Shown: positions 5,727-7,103 of the stretch, piece after piece
Layout of the letters: every line of letters begins with the position of its first letter
Position numbering within the stretch: the first letter of the stretch is position 1
From: Verrucomicrobiota bacterium
GTDB taxonomy: Bacteria; Verrucomicrobiota; Verrucomicrobiia; Methylacidiphilales; Verrucolacustridaceae
Length of the DNA stretch: 7,103 nucleotides
Reading direction: 5' to 3'
NCBI GenBank assembly: GCA_010024525.1
Contig: RGGS01000062.1
Coordinates: forward strand, 1-7,103
Notes under the pieces: generated by a model
Told to the model about the DNA's origin: nothing
Databases searched by the model: none
The model's input: only the letters and a program-made list of their open reading frames with translations
Translations under genes and position numbers: made by a program

Positions 5727-5918
5727 AGTTCCACCCTTCTTTCCTTTTCGACCCGCATCGAGTTCCTTGCTTTTCCCCGTATCCTTCTGCACTTTGATGG
5801 CTCCGTTGGTTCCAACCCAAACGACATGAATTTCTTTTCGCCCTCATCCCCATCCGTATCCCGGGTCCTCACCCGCCGATCAACCTCATCTTAGGCCTAA
5901 TCCTCATCTATCCACCTC
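5727..5918 (+). other. Pyrimidine-rich spacer between nrnA and truB, no gene seen
   Basis: The 192 bp between the nrnA stop and the truB ATG are 71% pyrimidine on the plus strand (136 of 192 by count). The only ATG-initiated frame noticed is 22 codons (5826-5894), with no family resemblance. A tight 5-bp inverted repeat (GTTGG/CCAAC, 5805-5816, 2-base loop, no U-run) is too weak to call a terminator. An in-frame TAA at 5898-5900 prevents truB from starting farther upstream. The bases right before the truB ATG, CCACCTC, resemble the anti-Shine-Dalgarno rather than a Shine-Dalgarno sequence. Confidence 0.6.
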
Positions 5919-6638
5919 ATGATCCCCCAACTTGACGGCCTGCTTCTGGTCGACAAACCCCCGGGCCGCACCTCCCACGACATTGTTGACTTCGTCCGCC
6001 GCCGGTTCGGTCAGCGTAAAGTCGGGCATTGCGGCACCCTCGATCCCATTGCCACCGGCCTGCTCATGCTGGTGGTTGGTCGGGCCACCCGCGTTCAGGA
6101 CCTGCTGATGGCTGAGGACAAGGAGTATGAGGGCACCCTCAAACTTGGTGAGACCACCGACACCCAGGACGCCGCGGGCAAAGTTCTCGAAACCAAACCC
6201 GTGCCCGCTTTGGACCAGGGACAAATTGAGGCCGCTTTCCAAAAATTCACCGGGGAGTTCGACCAGGTTCCCCCCATGGTCTCGGCCATCAAGAAAGACG
6301 GTGTTCCCCTCTACAAACTGGCCCGCGAGGGCAAAATCATCGACCGCCCGCCCCGCCGGGTCCGGATCGACAAATACGAGATCCTGGAAATTTCCCTCCC
6401 GATTGTCCGGTTTCGGATCCACTGCACGAAGGGATTCTATGTCCGGACTTACTGCCACGACCTCGGCGCCCTCCTCGGTTGTGGTGGCCATATGTCTGCC
6501 CTGACCCGCACCCGCTCGGGAAATTTTGAGCTCTCCAAGGCGGTTCGCTGGGCCGATCTCGAATCCGCCGAGGGGGTCGACTACTTGGCGCGTCACCTGA
6601 TCTCCCTGCCCGAAATCTCCCGCATCCGCCGCTCGTGA
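5919..6638 (+). CDS. truB: tRNA pseudouridine(55) synthase TruB
   Basis: A 239-residue cytoplasmic enzyme that makes pseudouridine at U55 of the tRNA T-loop. Visible motifs: GLLLVDKPPGRTSHDIV at 7-23; VGHCGTLDPIATGLL at 35-49 with the catalytic Asp D42; KEYEGTLKLGETTDTQD at 68-84; VPPMVSAIKKDGVPLYKLAREG at about 117-138; and CTKGFYVRTYCHDLG at 169-183, equivalent to the usual GTYIRTL segment with R176. The protein ends about 30 residues after LTRTRSGNFEL and lacks the C-terminal PUA domain present in longer TruB forms such as that of E. coli, a common variation. ATG 5919 is the only reasonable start because of the in-frame stop 18 nt upstream. The stop overlaps the ribF GTG as GTGA, suggesting translational coupling. 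It is followed by ribF as in many bacteria. Confidence 0.96.
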   Translation: MIPQLDGLLLVDKPPGRTSHDIVDFVRRRFGQRKVGHCGTLDPIATGLLMLVVGRATRVQDLLMAEDKEYEGTLKLGETTDTQDAAGKVLETKPVPALDQGQIEAAFQKFTGEFDQVPPMVSAIKKDGVPLYKLAREGKIIDRPPRRVRIDKYEILEISLPIVRFRIHCTKGFYVRTYCHDLGALLGCGGHMSALTRTRSGNFELSKAVRWADLESAEGVDYLARHLISLPEISRIRRS

Positions 6639-7103
6639 ATCTGGCCGACTCGCTGGCACCCTCTCCCGAGAAAAAATCTATCCAGCATCTCGCTTTGGGA
6701 TTTTTTGACGGACTGCACCTCGGACATCAGCGGGTAATCTTGGGAGGTAAGATTCCCCACCCCCCATCGGCCACCGCCGTTCTTACCTTTCGCGATCATC
6801 CCCTCTCGATTCTTCATCCGGAAAGGCATCCTGCCCTCATCACGGGACTGCCCCACAAAATTCGGGTTCTCGAACGATGGGGCATCGGCCTCACGATCGC
6901 CCTCCCCTTTGACCAATCCCGCTCCCAACAAGAGCCCTCCGGCTTTCTCACAGAGCTAGCAACTGCTTTCCCCGGATTAAAAACCGTTTCCGTCGGGCCG
7001 AATTGGCGATTCGGTAAAAACCGGAGCGGGGATGTGGAACTTCTCGGCCGCTGGTGCACTGACAGAAAAATCCTCCTCGATAATCCCGAACCCGTCCTGC
7101 ACG
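6635..7103 (+). CDS. ribF: Bifunctional FAD synthetase / riboflavin kinase RibF, N-terminal part (cut by window edge)
   Basis: Starts at GTG 6635-6637, overlapping the truB stop as GTGA, and runs off the right edge after 156 codons. The visible part is the FMN adenylyltransferase (nucleotidyltransferase) domain: LALGFFDGLHLGHQRVI at 19-35 with the HxGH nucleotide-binding signature (H28, H31), LTFRDHP at 50-56, LITGLPHKIRVLERWGI at about 68-84, and VGPNWRFGKNRSGDVELL at 120-137. The riboflavin kinase domain is expected beyond the edge. The enzyme converts riboflavin to FMN and FAD. Trp replaces the commoner Phe in the VGxxFRFG motif. About 20 residues before the first motif is normal for the family and supports this start. 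No Shine-Dalgarno sequence is seen. Confidence 0.94.
   Translation, partial: MNLADSLAPSPEKKSIQHLALGFFDGLHLGHQRVILGGKIPHPPSATAVLTFRDHPLSILHPERHPALITGLPHKIRVLERWGIGLTIALPFDQSRSQQEPSGFLTELATAFPGLKTVSVGPNWRFGKNRSGDVELLGRWCTDRKILLDNPEPVLH

Noticed and set aside
5805..5816. GTTGG/CCAAC inverted repeat after nrnA as a terminator
   Set aside because: Only five base pairs, a two-base loop and no following T-run.
5826..5894. 22-codon ATG frame in the nrnA-truB spacer
   Set aside because: Very short, Ser/Pro-rich, no ribosome-binding site and no family; most likely chance.
5904..6659. 251-codon minus-strand open frame opposite truB
   Set aside because: It lies entirely antisense to a clear truB with all family motifs; its translation shows no recognisable domain, and long antisense frames are common in GC-rich genes.

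Overview
The window is about 7.1 kb of fairly GC-rich bacterial DNA, most likely from the Verrucomicrobiota (or another PVC-phylum bacterium). This is an inference from gene content: a secreted sulfatase, secreted YHYH/EF-hand proteins, a SOUL-family protein, a RibF with a Trp in its VGPNWRFG motif, and start codons mostly without clear Shine-Dalgarno sequences. No rRNA, tRNA, CRISPR array or mobile element was seen.

Left part, 1-4657, all on the minus strand. Reading in the direction of transcription (right to left), the genes are: a small exported CPTC-motif membrane protein; a YhaM-like OB-fold/HD-domain 3'-5' exoribonuclease; a secreted SOUL-family haem-binding-like protein; two different secreted YHYH-domain proteins, each ending in EF-hand calcium-binding loops; and a secreted type I sulfatase cut by the left edge. 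Three junctions are 4-base start/stop overlaps (ATGA, GTGA, ATGA). The SOUL/first-YHYH junction also has a TTGA overlap, although an internal ATG is the better start there. The four downstream genes all encode proteins with export signals, so the block looks like a co-translated envelope/periplasm operon attached to a housekeeping nuclease. What the YHYH, SOUL and sulfatase proteins do together is not known to me and is the most interesting open question here.

Middle, 4658-4748: a short divergent intergenic region that must carry start signals for both directions. It has weak promoter-like matches whose -10 boxes lie 7-9 nt from the start codons, which would give leaderless or nearly leaderless transcripts.

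Right part, 4749-7103, plus strand: nrnA (DHH/DHHA1 nanoRNase/pAp phosphatase), a 192-bp pyrimidine-rich spacer with no credible gene, truB (tRNA U55 pseudouridine synthase, short form) and ribF (FAD synthetase/riboflavin kinase, cut by the right edge), the last two overlapping by GTGA. This is the tail of the common infB-rbfA-nrnA-truB-ribF cluster, but here nrnA is first and faces the yhaM operon.

An unexpected compositional feature lies inside nrnA: about 240 bp (5340-5579) is only 39% G+C with about 29% GC3, while the preceding 240 bp has about 60% GC3. The reading frame and protein family remain intact. A run of nine G on the coding strand in the linker of the first YHYH protein is a possible slippage site.
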